Below, in pieces: positions 9,619 to 21,379 of a DNA stretch of 64,000 nt. Source of the DNA: Dama dama (Eukaryota > Chordata > Mammalia > Artiodactyla > Cervidae); the NCBI RefSeq assembly GCF_033118175.1, contig NC_083691.1, positions 56,014,001 to 56,078,000 of the forward strand, written 5' to 3'. The notes below the pieces were generated by a model. It worked only from the letters and a program-made list of their open reading frames with translations. It had not been told where the DNA came from and ran no database searches. How positions within the stretch are numbered: the stretch's first letter is position 1; the number at the start of each line of letters is the position of its first letter. Both the position numbers and the translations under genes were made by a program.

Positions 9619-10850
9619 TGGCTTCAGCAATATGTGAACCGTGAACTTCCAGATGTTCAAGATGGTTTTAGAAAAGGCAGAGGAACCAGAGATCAAATTG
9701 CCAACATCCACTGGATCATTGAAAAAGCAAGAGAGTTTCAGAAAAACATCTATTTCTGCTTTACTGACTATGCCAAAGCCTTTGACTGTGTGGATCACAA
9801 CAAACTGTGGGAAATTCTTCAAGAGATGGGAATACCAGACCACCAGACCTGCCTCTTGAGAAAGCTATATGCAGGTCAGGAAGCAACAGTTAGAACTGGA
9901 CATGGAACAACAGACTGGTTCCAAATAGGAAAAGGAGTATGTCAAGGCTGTATATTGTCACCCTGCTTAATTAACTTATTTGCAGAGTACATCATGAGAA
10001 ATGCTGGGCTGGAAGAAGCACAAGTTGGAATCAAGATTGCTGGGAGAAATATCAATAACCTCAGATATGCAGATGACACCACCCTTATGGCAGAAAGTGA
10101 AGAAGAACTAAAGGGCCTCTTGATGGACGTGAAAGAGGAGAGTGAAAAAGTTGGCTTAAAGCTCAACATTCAGAAAAGTAAGATCATGGCATCTGGTCCC
10201 ATCACTTCATGGCAAATAGATGGGGTAACAGTGGAAACAGTGACTGACTTTATATTTTTGGGCTCCAAAATCACTGCAGATGGCGATTGCAGCCATGAAA
10301 TTAAAATTAAATTTCCTTCCTTTACTTCTTGGAAGGAAAGTTATGACCAACCTTGACAGCATATTAAAAAGCAAAGACACTACTTTGTCAACAAAGGTCC
10401 GTCTAGTCAAGGCTATGGTTTTTCCAATGGTCATGTATGGATGTGAGAGTTGGGCTATAAAGAAAGCTGAGTGCTGAAGAATTGATGCTTTTGAACAGTG
10501 GTGTTGAAGAAGACTCTTGAGAGTCCCTTGGACTGCAAGGAGATCCAACCAGTCAATCCTAAAGGAGATCAGTCCTGGGTGTTCATTGGAAGGACTGATG
10601 TTGAAGCTGAAACTCCAATACTTTGGCCACCTCATGCGAAGAGCTGACTCATTGGAAAAGACCCTGATGCTGGGAGTGATTGGGGGCAGGAGGAGAAGGG
10701 GACGATGGAGGATGAGATGGTTGGATGGCAATGGACATGGGTTTGGGTGGACTCCAGGAGTTGGTGATGGACAGGGAGGCCTGGCGTGCTGCAGTTCATG
10801 GGGTCGCAAAGAGTCGGACATGACTGAGTGACTGAACTGAAATGAACTGG
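9619..10850 (+). pseudogene. BovB LINE, 5'-truncated, broken reverse transcriptase
   Basis: This is the best-preserved BovB copy here. An open frame at 9634-10356 (240 codons) carries the RT palm. Motif A is FTDYAKAFD (residues 43-51), the GVCQGCILSP block is at 101-110, and the YADD catalytic box is at 145-148. The frame is broken near 10310, where extra T-rich bases replace the expected sequence after the SHEIK residues. It resumes in another frame at 10280-10477, meets a TGA at about 10477, and continues from 10517 as the C-terminal region. The endonuclease domain and 5' half are missing. The 3' end GAGTGACTGAACTGAA is intact, so it is a typical dead-on-arrival copy; it has no role in REEP1. 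Confidence 0.95.
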
Positions 10851-10875
10851 AAATTTTCTCATACCAGTACATGAA

Positions 10876-11037
10876 GAGTGGTTTCTCTCTCTCTCTCTCT
10901 TTTATTTATTTATTTTTTTTTTTTTTTTGGCTGCTCCATGTGACTTGCCGGATCTTAGTTCCCTGGCCAAGGATTGAACCTGGGCCCAGGGCAGTGAAAG
11001 CACTGAGTCCTAACCACTGGACCACCAGGGAGTTCCC
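10876..11037 (-). mobile_element. CHR SINE with (CT)n/T-rich tail
   Basis: Head GGGGAACTCCCTGGTGGTCC at 11037 on the minus strand. The A-rich tail appears on the plus strand as a T-run (10908-10929) preceded by a (CT)n run at 10876-10900. Confidence 0.88.
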
Positions 11038-11507
11038 CAGGCCTTACCCTTCTTAATGGCTGTATAGGGGGCATGAGCATCTACCCAGCCCCCCACAGAT
11101 GGATATTTATGAAGGTCACAACCTTTAGCTACTACAACAGAACTGCGTGAATCTCCTGGAGTATGCTTCTTTATGTCCTGATGCTAATGTACCTTTAAGA
11201 AAATGCTCAGAAGTGAAATTTCTGCAGGTATCTGATTTATAGATAGAAGCTTCATTTTTATGCAAGCACGGGTACAAAAGCCTGGTTTCCCCCAGCCTCA
11301 TGCTCACAGTGTAGGACAGTGTAAGAGCCTGCCCCAGGTGATGAGGATTGGCAGGGTGGGGGGTGAGGGGGCAGGATGGGCATTAGATCCTGAGCAGTTC
11401 TTCTGAGCTGCCGGAGCCCCTGTATTCTCTGGTCAGCCTGCTACTAAGCCTCCTTGTTCTTCCAGATCTTTCCTGTGCACCCCATCCACATTAACATGAC
11501 TTTAAAA

Positions 11508-11728
11508 AAAAATTTTATTTTTAGTTGCACTGGGTCTTCACTGCTGTGTTAGTCACTCAGTCATATCTGACTATTTGTGACTTCATGGACTGTAGCCCAC
11601 CAGGTTCCTCTGTCCATGGGGATTCTCCAGGCAAGAATACTGGAGTGGGTTTACATTTCTTTCTCCAGGTTCATTGCTGTACATCGGCTTTCTCTAGTTG
11701 TGGTGAGCGGGTGCTACTCTTAGCAATC
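11508..11728 (-). mobile_element. CHR SINE body, split by Bov-tA
   Basis: GCACTGGGTCTTCACTGCTG (left) and TTCATTGCTGTACATCGGCT then CTCTAGTTGTGGTGAGCGGG (right) are CHR body words on either side of the insertion at 11548-11669. Confidence 0.8.
11548..11669 (-). mobile_element. Bov-tA SINE, truncated, nested in CHR
   Basis: Contains the 3' two-thirds of Bov-tA. Flanked by TTCACTGCTGT (11537-11547) and TTCATTGCTGT (11670-11680), a TSD with one mismatch, which dates it after the CHR host. Confidence 0.88.
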
Positions 11729-12074
11729 ACTACATGTTCTTTCAATTTTTTTCCTCAAGCTTTTTTCCTGCCCCACTTTCTATTCAAAGACAACTGCTGG
11801 CTTATTGAGTGATTCATTCAGTTGGGAAAATTCAACTGAAAAGCTGTGAGGTAAGGGGCCTAGGCTAAGCAGTTCATGGAAACCAAAGCTGGGGTAGAAA
11901 CATCCTCGCCCTTAGTGGTTTGTCATCTAGCAAGACAGCAAGACCAACAGGTAATCCTGTAATGTGCAGTGAGTAATGGAACAATGTCTCAGTGAGGCTC
12001 AAGGGCTTTGCTTCTCTCCGAATCATCATCCATTGCTCACAAACATGCACCTCATAATCTTATTATGTATCTGG

Positions 12075-12541
12075 CCAAAGGTCCATATAGTCAAAGCTAT
12101 GGTTTTGCCAGTGGTCATGTATGGATGTGAGGGTTGGACCATAAAGAAGGCTGAGCACCAAAGAAGTGATGCTTTCAAATTGTGGTGCTGGAGAAGACTC
12201 TTTAGAGTCCCTTGGACAGCAAGGAGATCAAACAAGTCAATCCTAAAGGAAATCAACCTTGAATATTCATTGGAAGGACTGATGCTGAAGCTGAAGCTCT
12301 GGCATTTTGGTCACCTGATGCAAAAAGCCAACTCATTGGAAAAGACCCTGATGCTGGGAAAGATTGAAGGAAGGAGGAGAAGGGGGCAACAGAGGATGAG
12401 ATGGTTGAATAGCAACACTGACTCAATGGACACCAGTTTGAGCAAACTCTGGGAGAGGGTTAAGGACAGGGAAGCCCGGCATGCTGCAGTCCATGGAGTC
12501 GCAGGGAGTCAGACACAACTTAGTTACTGGACAACAACAAA
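12075..12541 (+). mobile_element. BovB LINE 3' end
   Basis: The plus strand stays open over most of this copy (frame 11976-12587) and reads the C-terminal BovB region, for example VMYGCEGWTIKKAEHQ and EGLMLKLKLWHFGHLM. It ends TTACTGGACAACAACAAAA. Confidence 0.93.
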
Positions 12542-12707
12542 ATTCTATGAGGATAAGCCCTTGAATTGCCCTGACCTTGAGAATTAGGATGTATTTGAGG
12601 AGAAAAGGCCGGATGAACCCATCATATCCAAGGCATCTGTACAGCACTCAGGTGCATTTCTATGCTCCCAATATAATAGCATCACACTCAAGAGGGTAAG
12701 AGTTTTC

Positions 12708-12824
12708 TTTTTTTCTCAGTCATGCCGGGTGGCCTGCCGAATCTCAGTTCCCCAACCAGGGATCAAACCAAAGCCTCAACACTGAAAGCTCTGCGCCCTA
12801 ACCACTGGACTGCCAGGGAACTTC
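12708..12824 (-). mobile_element. CHR SINE, short form
   Basis: Plus strand CAGTTCCCCAACCAGGGATC and CCTAACCACTGGACTGCCAG identify the head and B-box region in reverse. Confidence 0.85.
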
Positions 12825-13552
12825 TAAGAGTTTTCAAAGAGGGTTGGGCAAGTGATGAAACTGTCAAAAATACAAGCAATTAATGTGTATAGAAAATTTC
12901 TGGAAGAAAACACAACTGACTTTGACCATGCTAACCTCTGGGGAGAGAGCCAAGGGCCTGGGGGAGGAGAGACTTACTTTTTAGTGTATTGTTTCAATTT
13001 AATTTTGCCATGTGCATGTAGTATTATATAATTTTTAAAAAATTAAATGAAATAATCTACACAAATTGTGAAACAAACCACCATCCTGTCTCTTCTGTGA
13101 CCATACACAGCTGCTGTTTTCATCAAGATAGAAAGCTTTTAAAAGTTACCTATGAAGAGAGAACTGTTCTAAGGGTGAGGTGGAGAGAGCAGGGTGGGGA
13201 TGGATGCGTGAAGAGTGAGAGGAAAAGTATAAACATGAGGGGTGATTTCCAGTCCAGGAAGTGAACAGAAGTGAAAGATGCTTCTAGGATGCCAGAAGGT
13301 GTAGAACTACCTCCCCACTTTTTTAACTATAAAAAGAACTTAGAGCTGCTGAATTGGGGTCCATTCCCTGGAAGGGAAAGAGGCTCTGTCTGTCTGATAG
13401 GCCTGTTCTGTGTCCAATCGCAGGGCGAAAGCAAGGATGGAGAGGGAGGACTATCCCAGAAGGAGACCAGGATCTGTGATACCTGGAGGTTGGCAGGAAA
13501 AGACAGAGCAGCCTGAGACCTGTCCAGACTGTAAGCTGAGACAGGTACAGGT

Positions 13553-13759
13553 GGTAGTGGTTCAGCGGCAAGTTGTGTGTGACTCTTGCAACCACATGGA
13601 CTATAGCCCACCAGGTTCCTCTGTCCATGGGATTTCCCAGGCAAAAATACTGAAGTGGGTTGCCATTTCCTTCTCCAGGGGATCTTCCCCAACTATGGAT
13701 CAAACCTGGGTCTCCTGCATTGCAGGTGGATTCTTTACCAACTGAGGCACCAGGGAAGT
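13553..13759 (-). mobile_element. Bov-tA SINE
   Basis: Near full length on the minus strand, from CTTCCCTGGTGCCTCAGTTG at 13759 to the GACTCTTGCAACCACATGGA tail region. Confidence 0.9.
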
Positions 13760-14120
13760 AAGGCAGGTAGGGAAGGATCCTATGAGCCCTTCCCTGCAGA
13801 AGCGGAGCCCAAGGTGCCAGGAGACAGGCAAGGGACCCTCACTTTCCACCCACAAACTGCCTGGATGGTGCAAGCTCAGAGGGACCAAAGAGGGACCAGA
13901 TGACGCCTCTATATGGGTCAGGAAGAGAGTGGGGTTCTGCCCACACTGCACACACACTCCAAATACACCAGCTATCAGATGCCTTCCTGTGACAAGGCAG
14001 CATTTTGATCCTATAAACTTCCTCCCCATGTTACCCACCAATATGTTACCTCACATGGCATAAGGGATTCTACAGATGTAATTAAGGTAATTAATCTGCT
14101 GACTTTCAGTTAGGGAGATT

Positions 14121-14292
14121 GGGACTTTCCTGATGGTCCAGTGGTTAAGAATCTGCCTTCCAATCCCTGCCAACCTGCAAGGGATGCAGGTTCAATCCCA
14201 GGTCGGGAGACTAAACCTGTGCACTGCAACTATTGAGCCCACATGCCACAGTGAAGACTCAGCATGGCCAAAAAAGAAAAAGAAAAGAAAAC
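14121..14292 (+). mobile_element. CHR SINE
   Basis: GGGACTTTCCTGATGGTCCA head, GGTTCAATCCCAGGTCGGGA B box, GGCCAAAAAAGAAAAAGAAA tail. Confidence 0.9.
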
Positions 14293-14797
14293 TGAACACA
14301 GGAAAATTTCAAGGTTCAAGTCAATAAGATAGGGAGATTACATTGGATTATTGGGGTGGGCTTAATCTAATTACATGATAACATAAACAAAAAGGCGGAG
14401 ACCATTCTCTGGCTGGTAACAGAAGAGGACAGAAATGACATGCCACTGTTGGCTTGAAGATGACAGGATGTCACATGTCAAGGGAGTGGGGACCTCAGTC
14501 CTACAGCCCCAAGGAATTGACTCTGCCAATAACCTGAACGAACCTGGAAGTGGAATCTCCCCAGAGCCTCCAGATAAGAGCCTGGGCTGACCCACACCCT
14601 GGTTTTGGTCTCATGAGCTTCTCAGCAGAGGACCAGTTGACTCTACTTGAACTTCTAATTCACAGAAACTATGAAATTATAAATTTGTTCTGTTTAAGGA
14701 TGCTAAATTTTTAGTAATCTGTTATGGCAGCAATAGAAAAGTAATACACCTCCCCCAAATCAAAATTAAATCAACCCCAGAAATAGTTGTTGACACT

Positions 14798-14914
14798 TGC
14801 GTTGCCATGCCCTCCTCCAGGGCATCTTCCTGACCTAAGGATTGAACCTGAGTCTCTTTATGTCTCCTGCATTGGCAGGCAGATTCTTTACCACTAGTGC
14901 CACCTGGGAAGTCT
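14798..14914 (-). mobile_element. Bov-tA SINE, 3'-truncated
   Basis: Only the head and middle remain (plus strand GTTGCCATGCCCTCCTCCAG to GTGCCACCTGGGAAGTC). Confidence 0.85.
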
Positions 14915-15187
14915 ATTTATTAGGCATGAGACTGAAATTCCAGGACCATGGGTTAAACATATCCCAGCTATTAGGGAGCAGCACATCCATCATTAGGTAG
15001 GATTTCCACACAGCAAAGTGGTTGAAATGCCAGGACCCCCAGGAAAGAGCTCATGAGACTAACATTCTTCCCCCTAGTGTTCATGATAAAGGATGAGAGG
15101 ACAGCAGGAGGCCACCAGCGCCAGCCAAAAAGAGGGCAGTAAGACAGAAGACTGGACCACAAGAAGTGCTGGCCATGCTCTCTCTCT

Positions 15188-15862
15188 CTTTTTTTAATTG
15201 CAGGACAATTGCTTTACAGTGTTGCGTTGGTTTCTGCTGTACAACACTGCAAATCAGTCATAACTACATATTTATATCCCCTTCCTCTTGGGCCTTCCTT
15301 CCTGCCCCCATTCCACCCCTCTAGTTCATCACAGAGCACCAGGCTGGGCTCCCTGTGTTATTAATGTATTAGCGCCTTCCCACTAGCTATCGACTTTACA
15401 CATGATAGTGTACATATGTCAATGCTACTCTATGAATCCATCCCACCCTCTCGTTCCCCCACTGTGTCCACAAGTCTATTCTCTACATCTGTGTCTCCAT
15501 TCATTCCCTGCAATTAGGTTCATCAGTACCATCTTTCTAGATTCCATATATACGCTTTAATATACTATATTTGTTTTCCTCTTTCTGACTTACTTCACTC
15601 TGTATAAAAGGCTCCAGGTTTATCCACCTCACTAGAATTGACTCAAATTCATTTTTTATGGCTGAGTGATATTCCATTGTATATATATACCACAACTTCT
15701 TTATCCATTCATCTGTTGATGGACATGTAGGTTGTTTTCATACCCTGGCTACTGCAAATAGTGCTGCAGTGAACACTGGGGTAACATGTGTCTTTTTGAA
15801 TTGTGATTTTCTCAGAGTATATGCGCAGTAATGGGACTGCTGGGTCATATGGTGGCTATGAT
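15188..15862 (-). mobile_element. L1 3' end, 5'-truncated
   Basis: Contiguous antisense L1 from the poly(A) complement (15190-15198) through the 3' UTR to the end of ORF2. It includes the CAGTAATGGGACTGCTGGGT word at the 5' side. About 670 bases, not inverted. Confidence 0.93.
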
Positions 15863-16599
15863 CCTTAATCGATTACACAGTCCTCACTGGATCCAGCCTA
15901 TTCTCATCTCCACAAGACAGACAGGAGCCTCCCCACTGAAGCTCTGATCAAAATGCCGTTTGCCTCCTAGTGCCAGCCCATGGGGCCTAGGGAAGGAAAA
16001 AAAAATGGCTCAGCAGAGTTCTGTCTCCACTCCTAGAGACTCAGCCCATCTCCAGTCTGTTGTTTACCTGGGCACAGAACAGGGCAGGATGGCATAAGCA
16101 TATTAAATTAGGTAATCCAGATTCCTTCCTTCCAGCTTGAGGTCATAATAGCTGAGACATCTATCTCTCCCAGTGGAGATGAAAGCCAGGCTCCTTCAGT
16201 GGAAAAACTACATACACTCTGAGCCAAGACAGGAGTCAGTGAAGTAGTGTTCAGAGACGTGGATGTCTTTGACCCAGGACACCCCAAAGGGTAAGTCCAG
16301 ATGAATCCTTTTTTGGGTGAGAACTTTTTTCTCCAAAATGGAAATATCCTTATTATTTTTTCTGATGATATTTGATCACGGTAAAACATGCATAAAACAC
16401 AGCAAATGTGAAACTGACCTCATGATCCCAAACTGCAGAAATAACCCTAGTCAAGTGATGAATATTTTCCACACTATTTTAGTATACATTCACATGTGCA
16501 TAAACTCAGATGCTTCAGATATAAACAGGATGCTATATATTATTTACAACCTCTTTTAGCTAAGACACAATATATCAGTACAAACACATAGCTTATGAT

Positions 16600-17090
16600 T
16601 TTCACTTGATTCACTGCTATAACTGTACTGGTCATAAGAGAAAAAAAGCTGTCCGTCAAAAGGGAATAGATTAAATATATAACAGTCCATCTATACCATG
16701 AAATTCTTCTGCTGCTGCTGGTAAGTCGCTTCAGTCGTGTCCGACTCTGTGCGACCCCTTAGACGGCAGCCCACCAGGCTCCCCCATCCCTGGGATTCTC
16801 CAGGCAAGAACACTGGAGTGGGTTGCCATTTCCTTCTCCAATGCATGAAAGTGAAAAGTGAAAGTGAAGTCGCTTAATCGTGTCCGACTTTTAACCACCC
16901 CATGGACCGCAGCCTACCAGGCTCCTCCATCCATGGGATTTTCCAGGCAAGAGTACTGGAGTGGGGTGCCACTGCCTTCTCCGAATGAAATTCTATGTGG
17001 CCTTTAAAAAAAAGTAAGTAGATCTGTTTATGCTTTCATGAAAGTATTTTAAAAAATAAATTTAAAAAACAAAGTAAGACCTATTAGGTA
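16600..17090 (+). mobile_element. Old L1M 3' fragment, host of Bov-A2
   Basis: AATAGATTAAATATATAACA and CCATGAAATTCT|ATGTGGCCTTTAAAAA read as the worn L1 end that usually contains AATACTATGCAGCC-type sequence. It is interrupted at 16708-16984. Confidence 0.55.
16708..16984 (-). mobile_element. Bov-A2 SINE with TSD
   Basis: Dimeric Bov-A2: two Bov-A units joined by the linker ATGCATGAAAGTGAAAAGTG, with a (CTG)n-like start. Perfect 10-bp TSD ATGAAATTCT at 16698-16707 and 16985-16994. Confidence 0.96.
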
Positions 17091-17097
17091 TACTATA

Positions 17098-18303
17098 GTT
17101 GTTCAGTCTCCCAGTCATGTCCAGCTCTTCAAGGCCCCATGAACTGTAGCATGCCAAGTCTCCCTGTCCCTCACCATCTCCCAGAGTTTGCTCAAGTTTA
17201 TGTAAATTGCATTGATGATGCCGTCCAGCCATCTCATCCTCGGATGCCCTCTTCTCCTTCGGCTCTCAACCTTTCCCAGCATCAGCGACTTTTCCAATAA
17301 GCATCTGTTCACATCAGATGACCAAAATACTGGAGCTTCAGCTTTAGCATCAATCTGCCCAGTGAATATTCAGGGTAGATCTCCCTTAACATTGACTGGT
17401 TTGATCTCCTTGCTGTCCAAGGAACTTCCAAGGGTCTTCTCCAGCACCACAGTTTGAAGGCATCAATTCTTTGGTGTTCTGCCTTCTTTACAGTCCAACT
17501 CTCACAACCACACATGACCACTGGGAAGACCATAGCCTTGACTATATGGACCTTTGTTGGCAGAGTAATGTCTCTGCTTTCCAACACACTGTCTAGGTTT
17601 GTCATCGTTTTCCTGCCAAGAAGCAATCATCTTCTGGTTTCATGGCTGCAGTCACCATCTTCAGTGATTCTGGAGCCCAAGGAGAGGAAATCTGTCACTA
17701 GTTCCACCTTTCCCCCTTCTATTTGCCATATAGTAATGGGGCCGGATGCCATGATCCTAGTTTTTTTCATATTTAGTCTTAAGCCAGCCCTTTCACTCTA
17801 CTCCTTCACCCTCATCAAGGGGCTCTTTAGTTCCTCTTCACTTTCTGCCATTAAAGAGATATCATCTGCATATCTGAGGTTGTTGATGTTTCCCCGCCTA
17901 TCTTGATTCCAGCTTGTAACTCATCCAGTCAAGCATTTCTCATGATGTGCTCAGTGTATATAGGGTGACAGTAGACAGCCCTGTTGTATTATTTCTTGAT
18001 CTTGAACCAATCACTTGTTCCAGACAGGGTTCTAACTGTTGCTTCTTGACCCGCATATAGATTTCTCAAGAGACAGGTAAGATGGTCTGGTATTCCAATC
18101 TCTCTAGGAGCTTTCCACAGTTTGTCATAATCCACAGAGTGAAAGGCTTTAGCATAGTCAATGAAACAGAGATAGATGTTTTTCTGAAATTCCCTTGTTT
18201 TCTCTATAATCCAGTGAATGTTGGCAGTTTGATCTCTAGCTTCTCTTCCTTTTCTAAACCCAGTTTAGACATCTGGAAGTTCTCGGTTTGCATAATGCTG
18301 AAG
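17098..18303 (-). pseudogene. BovB LINE, 5'-truncated, broken RT
   Basis: About 1.2 kb on the minus strand covers the RT palm through the 3' end. The C-terminal part is open in two frames (17115-17312 and 17309-17626, e.g. LLGRKTMTNLDSVLESRDIT). The palm region (17750-18300) is cut by several stops and frameshifts, although the YADD-type codons are still visible near 17860. More decayed than the copy at 9619-10850. Confidence 0.94.
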
Positions 18304-18315
18304 CATACAGTGCTG

Positions 18316-18524
18316 TATGTTGTGCTTAGTCGCTCAGTCATGTTCAACTCTTCGTGACCCCACGGACTGTAGCCCATCAGGCTCCTCTGTCCATGGGATT
18401 CTCCAGGCAAGAGTACTGGAGTGGGTTCCCATGCCCTCCTCCAGGGGATCTTCCCAACCAAGGGATCGAACACAGGTCTCCTGCATTGCAGGCAGACTCT
18501 TTGTCTGAGCTACCAGGGAAGTCC
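18316..18524 (-). mobile_element. Bov-tA SINE
   Basis: Full length on the minus strand; begins within 15 bases of the 5' break of the BovB copy. Head GGACTTCCCTGGTAGCTCAG at 18524. Confidence 0.92.
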
Positions 18525-18581
18525 AAAGCATTTGGTACACCCTTAAAAAAAAAAAGGAAAAGTATGTGTATATGTGTGTAC

Positions 18582-18850
18582 CCCTGAATATTCATTGGAA
18601 GGACTTTTGCTGAAGCTCCAATATTCTGGCTACCTGACGTGAAGAGCCAATTCATTGGAAAAGACCCTGATGCTGGGAAAGATTTAAGGCAAAAGTAGAA
18701 GGGGATGGCAGAGGATGAGATGGTTGGATGGCATTATCAACACAGTGAACATAAATTTGAGTAAATTCTGAGAGATAGTGAGGACAAGTGTGCTATAGTC
18801 CATGGAGTCACCAAGAGTCGGACACAACTTAGCAACTGAACAACAACAAA
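18582..18850 (+). mobile_element. BovB LINE 3' end
   Basis: CCTGAATATTCATTGGAAGG to CAACTGAACAACAACAAAAG. It lies opposite to the BovB at 17098-18303, so the two can pair in one RNA. Confidence 0.92.
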
Positions 18851-18883
18851 AGTGTGTGTGCATATACACACACACACATTTTT
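18851..18883. repeat. (GT)n/(CA)n microsatellite
   Basis: GTGTGTGTGCATATACACACACACACA at the BovB tail; self-complementary around the ATAT centre. Confidence 0.85.
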
Positions 18884-19274
18884 AAAAATTGTATACAACT
18901 GTGAAAAGCAGTAATGGTGAGAGTGAATGGTGCTGGGGAGAAATTTAGTTTTATTGCACACTTTTGTGTATTGTTTCTTATTTTCCTTTTAATTTTTTAA
19001 CATATGAATGCTTCTTTACCAACTCCATTAATCGAAGAATTTTGTTTATCTTGCCCATCATTATAAGAACAATACCTGCTCTGATAAGGGCATTCAATAA
19101 ATATTTACTTGAAGAACAACTTCATAGACTAGTTGATTTGAAATGTTCCAGTGAACATCCTTGCACCTGCTTCTCTGCTGATTAGGTTTAAGACTGTTGT
19201 CAGACCTTTTCCACCTCTCCCTTGAGACTAGACAACATCTTTCCTGGAAAAGTCCCAATTCCTGGAGTACTTAC

Positions 19275-19351
19275 CAACAAAGGAAGATGTCGGTGAATGT
19301 CTCTGCTGTGGTGAATAGTGCAAATATAATCCAGTACATCATCCATTTGAC
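19275..19351 (-). CDS. REEP1: REEP1 exon 3 (codes residues 36-61)
   Basis: This 77-nt exon encodes VKWMMYWIIFALFTTAETFT then DIFLC and the first two bases of Trp-61. It is a strongly hydrophobic segment that forms one arm of the ER membrane hairpin in the REEP/DP1/Yop1 family. The match to REEP1 is complete as far as I can recall it; REEP2 differs (IVFAFF, TLTDIVLSW). The acceptor is a long pyrimidine tract ending TTTCAACAG at 19352-19360 and the donor is GTAAGT at 19269-19274, a near-ideal site. The exon sits between a 13.3-kb intron 3 and a 14.3-kb intron 2. It carries no insertion or stop. Confidence 0.98.
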
Positions 19352-19796
19352 CTGTTGAAAGAAAAAGCAACAAAGCTAGCAGAAAAGGTCAAGGATGAAT
19401 GGTTGCCAACTTCAAGAGAACAGGCTCCAACGCAGATGTTGAGATGGGTCCAGGTAGCCTGGCCTACTCTGGTCATTCCTTCTATCCTTCCTCAGGTTAG
19501 TCCAGTTCCACTCCAGACCCTGGGACTGCAAGCAAATAGGCTATTTCCACAACTGACCCAGGCTCAAGCTCAAAGTAGACTTTAGGTGGCCTTCACTAGC
19601 CCTCAGGTGAGCCAGTGAGACCTGAAGACCAGCAGTGACTCAGGATTCAGTCAGGTCATTTTGCCAGGACTAACATCAGGTGAATAAAGTTTCTGAGCTT
19701 CCACAGAGACATACTCTGGGATGAACTTTAACCTGGCCATATTCTCTGAGATAGAATAATGGTAATCCTCACTGGTCACTTAAAAACACTTCTGAG

Positions 19797-19905
19797 GACT
19801 TTCCTGGTGGTCCGGTGGTTAGGACTCAGAGCTTCCACTGCAGGGGGCACAGGTTAGATCCCTGGTCGGGAACTAAGATTCCACATGCTGAGGTAGAGCA
19901 AAACA
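19797..19905 (+). mobile_element. CHR SINE, short form
   Basis: GGACTTTCCTGGTGGTCCGG head and GGGAACTAAGATTCCACATG body, A/C-rich tail. Confidence 0.88.
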
Positions 19906-20329
19906 AGCAAACAAAAAACTCTTTCATGTGGGAAAGCCCTCACAGAAACCGGATCTTGTCTTTTAATCTCCCCCATGTGACCATCCTTTTCCATTTCTAC
20001 GGTTTCTCTTCCCCAGTTGAAGCCTTGGTTTTCCCCTCCCCGCCCCCGACTCCTGCTCTCTTCAACTACTGTAAGAGTCTAACTACTTCCCTGCCCCTTG
20101 ACTTTCCTCTTACCAATCCATCTTACCAACTATCCCCACACTAATCCCCCACAAGGCATGAACTCATCCTACTAACCTTCCATTTAAAATCTTCCAGCCT
20201 GCAGAATAAAGTCCCAAGTCCTTAGTCTGCGCCTCCTGTTTTTTTGAAATGGTGGGGTAGTTTGTATTGGACTAATCCTCTTGCCAATAATGATAATAAA
20301 CTCAGAACAAAATGTTTTATTTTATTCTA

Positions 20330-20449
20330 TCTATCTTTGGCCACACCATGTGGCATGTGGGAAATCTTAGTTCCTTGACCAGAGATTGAACCCACACCCT
20401 CGGCATCAAAAGCACAGAGTCCTAACCACTCGGCTGCCAGGGAATTCCC
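20330..20449 (-). mobile_element. CHR SINE, short form
   Basis: Plus strand GGCCACACCATGTGGCATGT to CCTAACCACTCGGCTGCCAG and GGAATTCCC identifies the element in reverse. Confidence 0.9.
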
Positions 20450-21198
20450 TAAACAAAGTATTTTAAAATAACTGTCTGAAGGCTAGAAAAGCTATCAAAA
20501 GCCGGCAGAAACTGGAAAGGATCCAACTCTTGAAATGTGGGGACCACACAGAGTAAATCCATGTGGATGCAGCTAAAGAAATCACCTGGCCAGCAAATCA
20601 TGGGGCAGACAGAACTCCAGAAGAAACCCATAGCCAAATTTGCCTGAGGAAGTGGAAAGTAAGAGTTTTAGACTGTCAAAGATGCTGGAAAATGAAAAGG
20701 AAAAATCCTCAGTAAAAGGGAAGCATAAGTCATAAACCAAACTCACATATAAATTCCTTTCAATTTCTTAGCTGGCTCCTGAATTGTACAGAATCAAGTA
20801 CTATTCCAAGGTGGCTGAGTAAAATACAGCTAGGAAGTGGAGAGCTGAGCAGAGATTCAGTTTCTGCCCACTACAGGAGAGACAGAGTTTGGAGTTCAAG
20901 TTTTGCCTAATTAGAGGAGGTTGGTAAACATTTGGGAATTTCCAAGGGAACATCTAAAAGGTCATACTTCAGGAATAAAAATTACAACCTAGGATTTAAG
21001 AGATTAGCTCTAGGATTAAGAGTAAAACTGAAATACACCTGCCCCAAGAAAATGTAAAACTTAACTACCACAAGATCAAAATGATCTGTCAGAAGTTAAC
21101 TGCCTGCTAGAATAAAAATTAACATTCTTCACAAGAAGACAACACAGATCTGGAATTCCCATGATGAAGTATACATAAAAATTCCAACAAACAAAAGA

Positions 21199-21228
21199 GG
21201 TGTGTGTGTGTATATATATATATATATG
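21199..21228. repeat. (GT)n(AT)n microsatellite
   Basis: GGTGTGTGTGTGT followed by (AT)n within A-rich L1-like surroundings. Confidence 0.9.
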
Positions 21229-21379
21229 AAGAAACAGGAAAATATACTTCATGGTAAAGAGAAAAACTAGTCAATAGAAACAGATCTGTATTTGACTTAG
21301 ATGTTACAATTAGCAAAGACTTTTAAAAGTATAAATGTATATTGAGACAACTAAATATTCACATGTAAAAGAATGATGA

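Larger units (their letters stand above)
5926..19274 (-). other. REEP1 intron 3
   Basis: Between the listed repeats, I see nothing definable in 6243-6666, 7479-8019, 8837-9321, 9343-9618, 11038-11507, 11729-12074, 12825-13552, 13760-14120, 14293-14797, 15863-16599 and 18884-19274. Some of these (for example 16100-16600 and 18950-19150) have the look of heavily decayed interspersed repeats. BovB sequence in both orientations dominates this intron. Confidence 0.9.

Noticed and set aside
11976..12587. 203-residue plus-strand open frame
   Set aside because: It is the C-terminal part of a BovB copy, not a host gene.
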